NCBI RefSeq assembly: GCF_003112775.1
Contig: NZ_BFCH01000017.1
Location: 380,938-444,937 of the forward strand
Origin: Mycobacterium montefiorense
GTDB lineage: Bacteria > Actinomycetota > Actinomycetes > Mycobacteriales > Mycobacteriaceae
Length of the DNA stretch: 64,000 nt
Direction: 5' to 3'
In this document: in pieces, positions 27,458 to 35,623 of the stretch
Position numbering within the stretch: the stretch's first letter is position 1
Layout of the letters: the number at the start of each line of letters is the position of its first letter
Position numbers and translations under genes: made by a program
Notes under the pieces: generated by a model
What the model saw: only the letters and a program-made list of their open reading frames with translations
Told to the model about the DNA's origin: nothing
Database searches by the model: none

Positions 27458-27472
27458 CACCGCAAGCAACGT

Positions 27473-27511
27473 TGAATCGGGCTGGCGCGCAAGACGCGTC
27501 GGCCCGATTCA
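27473..27511 (+). terminator. hairpin terminator after pckA
   Basis: A perfect 10-bp inverted repeat (TGAATCGGGC and GCCCGATTCA) with a 19-nt GC-rich loop starts 15 nt after the pckA stop. There is no U-tract, which is common for mycobacterial intrinsic terminators. Confidence 0.65.
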
Positions 27512-27622
27512 TATACGGGGAGGCGTTGTCGGCAACGGCATACGGCCGATTCCGCTTTCGTGTTTGGAACCCCACGCTTCGGTGTATAGATAGCTAACAC
27601 CCCGATTCTGGAAGGCCCGACG

Positions 27623-27913
27623 ATGAAGTCAACGACAACCTCCGCGCTCACGATTGTGGTTGCAGCGGCGGGAATTCTATTCAGTGGATGTTCGGCGTCG
27701 CAGGTGATCAACACCGGCGGGGACACCAAGTGCAAGGACTTCACCACCCAGGACGAGAAGAAGCAGAACGACGAAATCAGCAAAATGCTCAAGGACAAGA
27801 GCGGCGCCGATCCGAACAATCTCGAGATCTCGGCGACCCGGTTGTCCGCGCAGACGTATTGCCAAACGTTGGGCAAGCCGGACAGCAAGATCTCTGAGGC
27901 GCCACACGGCTGA
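27623..27913 (+). CDS. small HdeA-like lipoprotein
   Basis: A 96-residue exported lipoprotein. The signal peptide ends in the lipobox LFSGC, with Cys23 the lipid-modified residue. The mature part carries only two more Cys (37 and 80), likely disulfide-linked, and a CKDFTTQDEKKQ stretch resembling the conserved CxDF region of HdeA/HdeB acid-stress chaperones. GGAAGG precedes the ATG by 7 nt. It occupies the place of nadR/Rv0213c in M. tuberculosis. The chaperone assignment is a motif-level inference; the lipoprotein call is firm. Confidence 0.7.
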   Translation: MKSTTTSALTIVVAAAGILFSGCSASQVINTGGDTKCKDFTTQDEKKQNDEISKMLKDKSGADPNNLEISATRLSAQTYCQTLGKPDSKISEAPHG

Positions 27914-28005
27914 CGGGTTCGCCGCAGCCTGCTAGTGAGAACCTAGTACTGCCGAGTTGCGCGCGTGCGGTACCGCTGAACATCATCGAATCGTGGACGG
28001 ACTCG

Positions 28006-29103
28006 ATGATTGTTGATCGGCGTCGTGCGCTCGGTGGGGCGGTCGCGGCTGCGGGGCTACTTGCTTCCGGCTGTCAGACCGCGCCCGCTGGGACGCGCGG
28101 CGCTGAACCCGCGGTGCCCTGGCCCGATGGCGACACCCTCGGCATCGGCTTGGAGGGCTACCCCTACCCGTACCCGGTGCAGTATCTGGACGTCACGCAC
28201 GTTGCGCAGGCGGTGTGGATCGATCGTCAGGCTCCGGAGTCCGAGCAGCGGGCGCGGCTGGCGTACATGGATATTCAGCCGGAGAGCGGGCAGCCAAGGG
28301 GTGCCGTCCTACTGGTGCACGGAAAGAACTCCTTCGGCGCGTATTGGCGCGAGGTCATCCAGGCGCTGCGCCACGAGGGTTACCGGACAATCGTTCCCGA
28401 CCTGGTCGGCTGGGGTAAGTCCACCAAGCCCTCGACATTGACCGCGGAATCACTGGTGACGCATCTACGCTCCCTACTCGATGCGCTCAAGGTGAATTCT
28501 GTTGCCGTCGTGGGGCATTCGACCGGCGGACTGGTGGGCATGCATATGACCCGGCTGCTGCCGGAGCGGGTGGGATCGCTGGTGCTGGAGAGCCCGATGG
28601 GACTCGAGGACTATCGGAACGGGCTGATCCGGCAGGTGGGACATCAGGACTGGGCGCGCGACGAACGGTCCTCGACCGCCGATCAGATCCGGCAGTACAT
28701 CGCGCACTACTTCGTCAACAAGGATCCGCGATTCATCGATCCGTTCGTCGCGGTGCGCACGGCAATCGGACGCTCGCCCGAGTTCGAGCGCTGGGTGCAG
28801 AGTTTGGCGGCGGCAACCGACATGCTGCTCAACGAGCCCGCAGTGGACTTCGTCGCAACGCTACCCGTGCGCACGCTATTCGTCTGCGGCCTGTCCGACC
28901 GCACCTATGTCGGCGCAAAGTACACCGAGCCCAACCATCAAGCTGTCAAAGGGAATATCGCCGCGATGGCGCAGGGATTCGCCGCCAGGATGCCCGCCGC
29001 CCGTTTCGTCGGTCTGCCCGAGACCGGCCATGTGGCGCATCTGGAATCACCGGCGGCGTTCCTGGCGCCGGTGCTGGAATTTCTGCACTTGAACGCCGGC
29101 TAG
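28006..29103 (+). CDS. lipoprotein alpha/beta hydrolase
   Basis: A 365-residue exported hydrolase. The N-terminus DRRRALGGAVAAAGLLASGC combines arginines with a lipobox, so Cys23 should be lipidated on the outer face of the membrane. The alpha/beta-hydrolase domain begins near residue 95 with the oxyanion segment LLVHGKNSFG. Nucleophile Ser172 lies in GHSTGG, and the C-terminal His is in ETGHVAHLESP. Substrate is unknown; esterase, lipase or haloalkane-type activities are all possible for the fold. It is not part of the M. tuberculosis order here and follows the HdeA-like lipoprotein by 92 nt. Confidence 0.78.
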   Translation: MIVDRRRALGGAVAAAGLLASGCQTAPAGTRGAEPAVPWPDGDTLGIGLEGYPYPYPVQYLDVTHVAQAVWIDRQAPESEQRARLAYMDIQPESGQPRGAVLLVHGKNSFGAYWREVIQALRHEGYRTIVPDLVGWGKSTKPSTLTAESLVTHLRSLLDALKVNSVAVVGHSTGGLVGMHMTRLLPERVGSLVLESPMGLEDYRNGLIRQVGHQDWARDERSSTADQIRQYIAHYFVNKDPRFIDPFVAVRTAIGRSPEFERWVQSLAAATDMLLNEPAVDFVATLPVRTLFVCGLSDRTYVGAKYTEPNHQAVKGNIAAMAQGFAARMPAARFVGLPETGHVAHLESPAAFLAPVLEFLHLNAG

Positions 29104-29145
29104 TGCGGGCGGCGGCGTAGTCATGAGGCACCGTCCGCGGGCCAC

Positions 29146-29177
29146 TTGACACCCGTCAAATTCGACGGCGGTACAGT
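29146..29177 (+). promoter_or_regulatory. fadD4 promoter with short inverted repeat
   Basis: TTGAC and GTCAA (29146-29150 and 29155-29159) form a perfect inverted repeat around ACCC. The -10 TACAGT (29172-29177) ends 6 nt before the fadD4 ATG, predicting a leaderless transcript. The repeat lies in the -30 to -40 region, where a repressor could act. Confidence 0.5.
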
Positions 29178-29183
29178 CCAAGC

Positions 29184-30701
29184 ATGCAGATCCGCTCCTA
29201 TCTCGGCGCCGACAATCCGGCGATCATTTTGTACCCATCCGGAACGGTCGTCACCTTCGATGACCTGGAAGCACGGGCCAATCGGCTGGCACACCGGTTT
29301 CGTCAGGCGGGTCTGACCGAGGGTGACAGCATCGCGATCCTGATGGAGAACAACGAGCACATTCACGCGGTGATGTGGGCGGCTCGCCGCAGCGGTCTGT
29401 ACTACGTACCGATCAACACCCACCTGACCGAGGCCGAGGCGGCCTACATCATCGATAACAGCAATGCCAAGGCGATCATCGGCTCGGCGGTGCTGCGCGA
29501 CACCTGCGCCGGCCTGGCCGAGCATTTGCCGAACGGGATGCCGGAACTGCTGCTGATCGCTGATGGTGATTTGCCCGGCTGGGATCGCTACCCGGAATGC
29601 GTTGCCAATCAACCGGATACGCCAATCGACGACGAGATCGAGGGCGACCTGTTGCAGTACTCGTCGGGCACCACCGGCCGGCCAAAGGGGATCAAACGCG
29701 AATTGCCGCACGTCCCACCCGAAGACGCGCCGGGCATGATGTCGGCTCTAGTCGGATTCTGGATGGATGCCGAAACGGTGTATCTGAGTCCGGCGCCGCT
29801 CTACCACACCGCGCCGTCGGTATGGTCGATGACGGTGCAGGGTGCGGGAATCACCACGGTGGTGATGGAGCGCTTCGATCCCGAGGGGACGCTGGACGCG
29901 ATCCAGCGGCACCGGATAACGCACGGCCAGTTCGTGCCGGCGATGTTCGTCCGGATGCTGAAATTGCCGCAGGACGTTCGTGATTCGTACGACCTGTCCA
30001 GCCTCAAGCGGGTCATGCACGCCGCCGCGCCGTGCCCGGTGCAGATCAAGAAGCAGATGATCGACTGGTGGGGCCCGATCGTCGACGAATACTACGCGTC
30101 CTCCGAAGCGCACGGATCGACGCTGATCTTCGCCGAAGACTGGCTGGCGCATCCGGGCTCGGTCGGCAAACCGATGGCGGGCGGTGTGCACATTCTTGAC
30201 GAGAACGGCAACGAGCTGCCGTCCGGCGAGGCCGGTGAGATCTACTTCGAGGGCGGGCACTCGTTCGAATACCTTAACGACCCAACGAAAACCGCCGCAT
30301 CCCGTCACAAGCGCGGTTGGGCCACTGTCGGAGACATCGGCTATTTAGACGACGAGGGTTACCTGTATCTGACCGACCGGCGCCACCACATGATCATCTC
30401 CGGCGGGGTGAATATCTACCCGCAAGAAGCGGAGAACCTTCTGGTCACCCATCCGAAGGTGTTGGACGCCGCGGTGTTTGGAGTTCCTGATGACGAGATG
30501 GGCCAGCGGGTCGTGGCGGCCGTACAGACTGTCGACGAAGCCGATGCCACCGACCAATTCGCCGAGGAGCTGCTGTTGTGGCTGCGAGACCGTCTCTCGC
30601 ACTTCAAATGCCCGCGCTCGATCGCGTTCGAGGCACAGCTGCCGCGCACCGACACCGGCAAGCTCTACAAGAGCGGGCTGATCGAGAAATATTCGGTGTG
30701 A
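29184..30701 (+). CDS. fadD4: fatty-acid--CoA / AMP ligase FadD4
   Basis: A 505-residue member of the ANL superfamily that would activate a carboxylic acid to its acyl-CoA through an acyl-adenylate. The phosphate-binding motif YSSGTTGRPKGIKRE is at about residues 156-170. YYASSEAHG takes the place of the adenine-binding YGxTE segment, LTDRRHHMIISGGVNIYPQE is the hinge, and the C-terminal TGKLYK carries the catalytic Lys. The ATG follows a leaderless-type -10. A 3-nt gap to the next enoyl-CoA hydratase gene indicates an operon for CoA-thioester catabolism. Confidence 0.88.
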   Translation: MQIRSYLGADNPAIILYPSGTVVTFDDLEARANRLAHRFRQAGLTEGDSIAILMENNEHIHAVMWAARRSGLYYVPINTHLTEAEAAYIIDNSNAKAIIGSAVLRDTCAGLAEHLPNGMPELLLIADGDLPGWDRYPECVANQPDTPIDDEIEGDLLQYSSGTTGRPKGIKRELPHVPPEDAPGMMSALVGFWMDAETVYLSPAPLYHTAPSVWSMTVQGAGITTVVMERFDPEGTLDAIQRHRITHGQFVPAMFVRMLKLPQDVRDSYDLSSLKRVMHAAAPCPVQIKKQMIDWWGPIVDEYYASSEAHGSTLIFAEDWLAHPGSVGKPMAGGVHILDENGNELPSGEAGEIYFEGGHSFEYLNDPTKTAASRHKRGWATVGDIGYLDDEGYLYLTDRRHHMIISGGVNIYPQEAENLLVTHPKVLDAAVFGVPDDEMGQRVVAAVQTVDEADATDQFAEELLLWLRDRLSHFKCPRSIAFEAQLPRTDTGKLYKSGLIEKYSV

Positions 30702-30704
30702 CCG

Positions 30705-31685
30705 ATGTTCCGGGTGGTCCAGCTAGCGGACTCAGCATCGATCGGGCCGGAGGACGGCTTGGCGTCGCCGCCCGGCGTGATCGTCGTCGCCGGCTCGGCC
30801 GCTGAGATTGCCCAAAGTCAATCCTGGCTGGAGGCAGCGACTTTCACGCTGACCGAGGATGACTGCGACGACCGCCGCGTCGTTACCGTCGACTCGATTC
30901 CTGAGACGCTTGCCGAGCTGTGCAAGCGCTGCGAACACTGGCCGCAGGCCAGCAGCGTCTGCGACGACGTGCTACGTACCGTGGCGCCCGAAGGCTCCAC
31001 GTTGGCCGGTGTGCTGACGGAATCGCTGGCCTACTCCACGTTGCAGTCCGGTCCGGAGTTCGCGCGCTGGCTCGACGAACGCGGGCCGGCCCGGATGCCC
31101 GAGATCGCCGACCCGGTGCAGGCGGAGCGCCACGGCGACACCCTGCGAATCAGGTTCAACCGCCCGGTTCGTCACAACGCGTTCTCCACCGATGCGCGCG
31201 CCGCGCTGCTCGAGGCGCTGACCGTCGCGCAGCTGGTTCCGTCAGTCACCGGGATTGTGTTGAGCGGCAACGGCCCATCATTTTGCAGCGGCGGAGACCT
31301 GGCCGAATTCGGTACCTTCGCCGATCCCGCGAGCGCGCATCTCGCCCGCACCCGTCACAGCCCGGCCCTGGCGCTCAGTGCGCTCACCGCGCGGCTCGGC
31401 CGAGCCTGCCGCGCCGAGGTGCATGGGCGAGTGCTGGGCAGCGGATTAGAGATGGCCGCATTCTGTGGATGGGTTGAGGCGCACGAAGATTCGCTCTTCG
31501 GCCTGCCCGAACTGGGTCTGGGGTTGATCCCGGGCGCCGGTGGAACCGTCAGCGTGACGCGCCGCATCGGCCGCTGGCGTACAGCCTATCTGGTGCTGTC
31601 CGGCCGTACCGTCGGCGCCGACGCCGCGCTGCGCTGGGGACTAGTGGACGCGACTTACGTTGGCCCGCAAAGGGTTGCTCAGTAG
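30705..31685 (+). CDS. enoyl-CoA hydratase/isomerase family protein
   Basis: A 326-residue crotonase-fold protein. About 125 N-terminal residues precede the crotonase domain and match nothing I recognise. The domain itself shows GNGPSFCSGGDLAEF (oxyanion hole and CoA site), EVHGRVLGSGLEMAAFCG and FGLPELGLGLIPGAGG with Glu in the hydratase position. It begins 3 nt after fadD4, so activation and a beta-oxidation-type step are coupled. It ends 7 bp inside the convergent CD225-like gene. It could be a hydratase or isomerase; the substrate is unknown. Confidence 0.82.
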   Translation: MFRVVQLADSASIGPEDGLASPPGVIVVAGSAAEIAQSQSWLEAATFTLTEDDCDDRRVVTVDSIPETLAELCKRCEHWPQASSVCDDVLRTVAPEGSTLAGVLTESLAYSTLQSGPEFARWLDERGPARMPEIADPVQAERHGDTLRIRFNRPVRHNAFSTDARAALLEALTVAQLVPSVTGIVLSGNGPSFCSGGDLAEFGTFADPASAHLARTRHSPALALSALTARLGRACRAEVHGRVLGSGLEMAAFCGWVEAHEDSLFGLPELGLGLIPGAGGTVSVTRRIGRWRTAYLVLSGRTVGADAALRWGLVDATYVGPQRVAQ

Positions 31686-32119
31686 CCCGAGAATGTGGTG
31701 CCCGTCGTTGACGGGATGCTCGATACGGCGACCACGGCGATCACGATGTACAGGATCGCGATGATCGCGTACGTCACGCCACCCGCGATGGCACCGATGA
31801 TCGCCCACTTCTTGGCGTTGCTCGACGCCTCCTGCGCCTCGGCGGCCCGGCCCTGGGCCCACAATCCGGCGACCTTGTTGGAGTAGACAAGCGACACGAT
31901 CCCAAACGGCAGGCAGCACAGGACCGTGCACAGAATCGCCCAGACGAGGTAGTTATCCGGCTCCTGCTGACCCGGCCAAGCCCCTGGCTGCTGGCCCGGC
32001 CAGCCGCCAGGCTGTTGCGGCTGCTGCCAGCCCTGCTGCGGTTGGCCCTGCCACTCCGGCTGCTGCGGTTGGCCCTGCCATTCGGGGGAACCTTCGTACG
32101 GCCCTGGGGGATAACTCAT
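31679..32119 (-). CDS. CD225/dispanin-like membrane protein with Q/P/W repeats
   Basis: A 146-residue small membrane protein. Residues 1-54 are extremely rich in Pro, Gln, Gly and Trp, including a tandem PEWQGQPQQ. The rest resembles the CD225/dispanin family, which includes eukaryotic IFITM proteins. DNYLVWAILCTVLCCLPFGI forms the first, Cys-containing intramembrane segment; VYSNKVAGLWAQGRAAEAQEASSNAKKW is the conserved loop; a second helix of about 28 residues follows. Bacterial members are of unknown function. It may be a tail-anchored or hairpin envelope protein. It stands alone between convergent echA-like and same-strand fadE3 genes. Confidence 0.75.
   Translation of the reverse strand: MSYPPGPYEGSPEWQGQPQQPEWQGQPQQGWQQPQQPGGWPGQQPGAWPGQQEPDNYLVWAILCTVLCCLPFGIVSLVYSNKVAGLWAQGRAAEAQEASSNAKKWAIIGAIAGGVTYAIIAILYIVIAVVAVSSIPSTTGTTFSGY
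32033..32086 (-). repeat. 27-bp tandem duplication inside the CD225-like gene
   Basis: Two adjacent 27-bp units (32033-32059 and 32060-32086) differ at two positions and encode the repeated PEWQGQPQQ. Further degenerate Gln/Pro/Trp units continue downstream in the coding direction. Copy number could vary between strains. Confidence 0.85.
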
Positions 32120-32231
32120 GGCAACCGACTTTCTTTCGGTCCAACAGGTTTACTCCCGCGCCGGTTTGCTGGTGCGCAAGTCAGGCAAATATAGCGCACA
32201 AGCGGTGGTCAGGCGCTAGATCCAGGTTTGC

Positions 32232-33398
32232 TCAGATGCCGCCGCGAGTCACCAGCTGCCCGGCAATCACATTGCGCTGAATCTCGTTCGTGCCTTCACC
32301 GACGATCATCAATGGCGCGTCGCGAAAGTAGCGTTCGACGTCGTACTCGGTGGAGTAGCCGTAACCGCCGTGGATGCGTACCGCGTCCAGCGCGATCTCC
32401 ATCGCAACCTCGGAGGCGAACAGTTTGGCCATCCCGGCCTCCATGTCGCAACGTTCGCCGCTGTCGTAGCGCTCGGCGGCGTAACGGGTGAGCTGGCGGG
32501 CGGCGGTGAGTTTGGTAGCCATGTCGGCCAGGTAATTGCCGACCGACTGATGCTTCCAAATGGGCTGGCCGAAACTCTCCCGCTGCTGGGCATAGGCCAA
32601 TGCGTCCTCGAGCGCCGCGGTCGCGACGCCCAGAGCCCGGGATGCAACTTGGATGCGGCCCGTCTCCAGCCCCTTCATCATTTGCGAAAAGCCCTCGCCC
32701 ATAAGGTCTCCCAGGACGGCCGACGCGGGCACGGAGAAGTTGTCGAAGGACAGCTCGCAGGATTCGACACCCTTGTAGCCCAACTTGGGCAGGTCCCTCG
32801 AGATCGTCAGACCCGGCCCGTGTTCGACGAGCACAATCGAGATGCCCTTATGGCGCGGCGTGACGTTCGGATCGGTCTTGCACAGCAGCGCGATCAGTCC
32901 GGAATGGCGCGCGTTGCTGATCCAGGTTTTGGCGCCGTTGATCCGCAAGCCTCCGGAGCCGTCCGGCAGTGCGGTGGTCGACATGTTCTGCAGATCGGAG
33001 CCGCCGCCGGGCTCGGTCAGCGCCATCGTGGCCCGCACCTCGCCGGTGGCCATCCGCGGCAGGTAAGTCCGCTTCTGCTGCTCGGTGCCGAACAGCGTCA
33101 GCAGCTTGGCGACCACGGTGTGTCCGCCCATCGCACCGGCCAGGCTCATCCAGCCCCGGGCCAGCTCCTGGGTGACGCGTACATAGCCCGGCATCGACAC
33201 CGGCGACCCGCCGTATTCCTCGGGAATGGCCAGGCCGTAGATACCGATGCGCTTCATCTGTTCGATCCACGCCTCGGGATAGGTGTTGGCGTGCTCGACC
33301 TCGCGGACGGTCGGTTTGACCTCGCGGTCGATGAACGCGCGCACCGTGGCGACCAGCATGTCTTCTTCGTCATTGCGTCCGCTGCTCACCCTTGCCAT
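32232..33398 (-). CDS. fadE3: acyl-CoA dehydrogenase FadE3
   Basis: A 388-residue flavoprotein that would introduce the alpha-beta double bond into an acyl-CoA. The FAD-binding signature MALTEPGGGSDLQ is at about residues 136-148, the acyl-CoA dehydrogenase motif QRESFGQPIWKHQSV at about 280, and VGEGTNEIQRNVIA carries the catalytic Glu. The ATG at 33398 (MARVSSGRNDEED) is favoured over a frame running 70 residues further into the divergent gene. Only 9 bp separate it from the GTG of the Rv0216-like gene, so promoters of each must lie within or over the other gene. Confidence 0.9.
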   Translation of the reverse strand: MARVSSGRNDEEDMLVATVRAFIDREVKPTVREVEHANTYPEAWIEQMKRIGIYGLAIPEEYGGSPVSMPGYVRVTQELARGWMSLAGAMGGHTVVAKLLTLFGTEQQKRTYLPRMATGEVRATMALTEPGGGSDLQNMSTTALPDGSGGLRINGAKTWISNARHSGLIALLCKTDPNVTPRHKGISIVLVEHGPGLTISRDLPKLGYKGVESCELSFDNFSVPASAVLGDLMGEGFSQMMKGLETGRIQVASRALGVATAALEDALAYAQQRESFGQPIWKHQSVGNYLADMATKLTAARQLTRYAAERYDSGERCDMEAGMAKLFASEVAMEIALDAVRIHGGYGYSTEYDVERYFRDAPLMIVGEGTNEIQRNVIAGQLVTRGGI

Positions 33399-33407
33399 TG
33401 TAGCGTT

Positions 33408-34415
33408 GTGACTTATGCCGATATCCGCGAGGGTGGTCCCTACTTCGACGACCTCTCGATAGGTCAGGTCTTCGACTGGGCACCGGTTGCGACGCTCTCG
33501 GCGGGTTTGGCCGCCGCGCATCAGGCGATCGTGGGGGACCGGTTGCGACTGGCCATGGACCCGGACCTGTGTGCCGCCGTGGTCGGTACGCCCGGTCCGC
33601 TGGCGCATCCGGGGCTGGTGTGCGATGTCGCCATCGGGCAGAGCACGCTAGTCACCCAGCGCGTCAAAGCCAATCTGTTCTACCGGGGGCTGACGTTCCA
33701 TCGATTCCCAGTGATCGGGGACTCTCTCTACACCCGCACCGAAGTCGTTGGGCTGCGTGCGAACTCGGTCAAGCCCGGCCGGCCTCCGACGGGACTCGCG
33801 GCATTGCGGATGACCACGATCGATCAGGCCGACCAATTGGTGCTCGACTTCTACCGCTGCGCCATGCTGCCCGCGAGCCCGCACTGGAACCCCGATACCG
33901 CGCCGGCCGACGATCTGTCCACCGTCGGCGCCGACGCGACACCGCCCGCGGTGGCACCGGCCGCGCAGTGGGACGGCGATGCCTTCCGAAAGCGGGTTCC
34001 CGGAGCGCATTTCGATGCGGCCATGGCTCCTGCGGTGCTGCACAGCACCGGCGACGTCGTCACCAGCGCACCGGAACTGGCCAGGCTCACGCTGAACATT
34101 GCAGCGGTACATCACGACTCGCGGGTAGGCGGGCGCCGCCTGGTATACGGCGGGCACACCATCGGGCTGGCGCTCGCGCAGGCCAGCAGGCTGTTGCCGA
34201 ACTTGGGGACGGTGCTGGGCTGGGAGTCGTGCGACCACACCGGGCCGGTGTACGAGGGCGACACGTTGTACAGCGAGTTGCACGTCGAGTCGGCCGAGCC
34301 CACCGACAACGGGGGCGTCCTGGCCCTGCGATCGCTGGTCTACGCGGTCGGCGACGGGGTCGGCGAGCCCGACCGAGCGGTGCTGGACTGGCGACTGCGC
34401 GCGCTGCATTTCTGA
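33408..34415 (+). CDS. double-hotdog MaoC-like protein (Rv0216-like)
   Basis: A 335-residue cytoplasmic protein matching the length of M. tuberculosis Rv0216, whose structure is a double hotdog resembling R-specific enoyl-CoA hydratases. Two hotdog halves are apparent: the first (about residues 1-150) with GLTFHRFPVIGDSLYTRTEV, the second (about 185-330) with VYGGHTIGLALAQASRLLPN and EGDTLYSELHV. The GTG start (VTYADIREGGPYF) is chosen by similarity; it has no ribosome site. Activity on a CoA or ACP thioester is likely but unproven. A CoA-transferase gene follows after 11 nt. Confidence 0.82.
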   Translation: MTYADIREGGPYFDDLSIGQVFDWAPVATLSAGLAAAHQAIVGDRLRLAMDPDLCAAVVGTPGPLAHPGLVCDVAIGQSTLVTQRVKANLFYRGLTFHRFPVIGDSLYTRTEVVGLRANSVKPGRPPTGLAALRMTTIDQADQLVLDFYRCAMLPASPHWNPDTAPADDLSTVGADATPPAVAPAAQWDGDAFRKRVPGAHFDAAMAPAVLHSTGDVVTSAPELARLTLNIAAVHHDSRVGGRRLVYGGHTIGLALAQASRLLPNLGTVLGWESCDHTGPVYEGDTLYSELHVESAEPTDNGGVLALRSLVYAVGDGVGEPDRAVLDWRLRALHF

Positions 34416-34426
34416 CCCGGAGGACA

Positions 34427-35623
34427 ATGGTCCAGGTGCACAATGCGGTGTCCCGATGGGGGAGCAGCGGACTGGCCTGCCTGACCGGCCTGCCCGATGG
34501 CCCACCCGACTTCTCCCGCGCCGAGGCGCTGGCCCGCGCCACCCGCGTCGCCGCGGCCGTCGGTGATCGGCTGGATGTCACCGTCGATGCGACGACCTTG
34601 CTGACCGGGCGGGCCGGATTGCTCGGGTTGACCCGCGGCGGGCAGATCTCGGCCGGTGGCGGCACCCGCCTGCTCTCGGCCCGCGACGGCTGGTGTGCGA
34701 TGACGCTGACACGCCCTGACGACGTCGCCGCCGTCGCCGCGCTGCTGGAAGTCGACGAATCACCCGTCGATCCGTGGCCGATGTTGCAGCGCTGGGCCCC
34801 AACACGTCTCGTATCCGCGATCACCGAGCGGACGAGTCTGCTGGACATCCCGGCGGCCGGCCTCGGCGAGGTTGCCGAAGCACCGCCGCGCATACAGCAG
34901 ATCAGCACCCGGGCCGGGCCGTGCCGAATCGCCGACCTGCTGGTGGCCGACCTGTCGTCGATGTGGGCCGGACCGCTGTGCGGGCAGCTGCTGGCCCGCG
35001 CGGGAGCCACCGTCGTCAAGGTGGAAAGCCCGCGCCGCCCGGACGGTACCCGGGGCGGCAATCGGGAATTCTTCGACTGGATCAACGGTGAAAAGCTCTC
35101 CTACTGCCTCGATTTCACCGACCATGCCGACGACCTGCGCGAGTTGCTGGCGGTCGCCGACATCGTGATCGAAGGTTCGCGGCCCGCGGCGCTGGCCCGG
35201 CGCGGGCTGGGTCCCGAGCATATTGCACCGCGGCCGGGCCGGATCTGGTTGCGCATCAGCGGGTATGGCGAGGATTCCACCCGACCCGCGTTCGGGGACG
35301 ATGCGGCGGTGGCCGGTGGCCTGGTCGGCGCCAGCGCCGAGGGGCCGGTGTTCTGCGGGGACGCGATCGCCGATCCGCTCACCGGCCTGGAAGCGACCTC
35401 GGCGGTTGTCGAATCGCTGTCCCGCGGCGGCGGCGAGTTGATCCACGTGTCGATGGCGGGGATAGCGGCCGGTTATGCGGCTCTGCCGGGCGCCACGTCG
35501 GCCTCCGAATGCCCGGCGCCATCACCGCAACCTGCGCTGCCGCACCGCCGGGCCGCCGAACTGGGTGCCGACAACGACACCGTAGGCCACCTTATCTCTG
35601 AAAGACGGCTACTGTCATGCTGA
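34427..35623 (+). CDS. CaiB/BaiF-type CoA-transferase
   Basis: A 398-residue protein of CoA-transferase family III, which moves CoA between carboxylic acids. The core signature starts at about residue 158: RIADLLVADLSSMWAGPLCGQLLARAGATVVKVESPRRPDGTR, followed by NGEKLSYCLDF and IVIEGSRPAALARRGLG. The catalytic Asp would lie in the segment ADPLTGLEATSAVV. The first ~130 residues are a less conserved domain. A ribosome site CGGAGG precedes the ATG. It follows the Rv0216-like gene and overlaps the next gene by 7 bp, so all three are likely co-expressed. It is absent from this place in the M. tuberculosis order. Confidence 0.82.
   Translation: MVQVHNAVSRWGSSGLACLTGLPDGPPDFSRAEALARATRVAAAVGDRLDVTVDATTLLTGRAGLLGLTRGGQISAGGGTRLLSARDGWCAMTLTRPDDVAAVAALLEVDESPVDPWPMLQRWAPTRLVSAITERTSLLDIPAAGLGEVAEAPPRIQQISTRAGPCRIADLLVADLSSMWAGPLCGQLLARAGATVVKVESPRRPDGTRGGNREFFDWINGEKLSYCLDFTDHADDLRELLAVADIVIEGSRPAALARRGLGPEHIAPRPGRIWLRISGYGEDSTRPAFGDDAAVAGGLVGASAEGPVFCGDAIADPLTGLEATSAVVESLSRGGGELIHVSMAGIAAGYAALPGATSASECPAPSPQPALPHRRAAELGADNDTVGHLISERRLLSC

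Noticed and set aside
25682..27469. 595-residue reverse frame opposite pckA
   Set aside because: Antisense artefact of high-GC codon use; composition unlike a real protein and no start signal.
32370..33407. 346-residue 5' extension of the Rv0216-like gene
   Set aside because: Antisense to fadE3; the extension has no recognisable domain and Rv0216 length fits the GTG at 33408.
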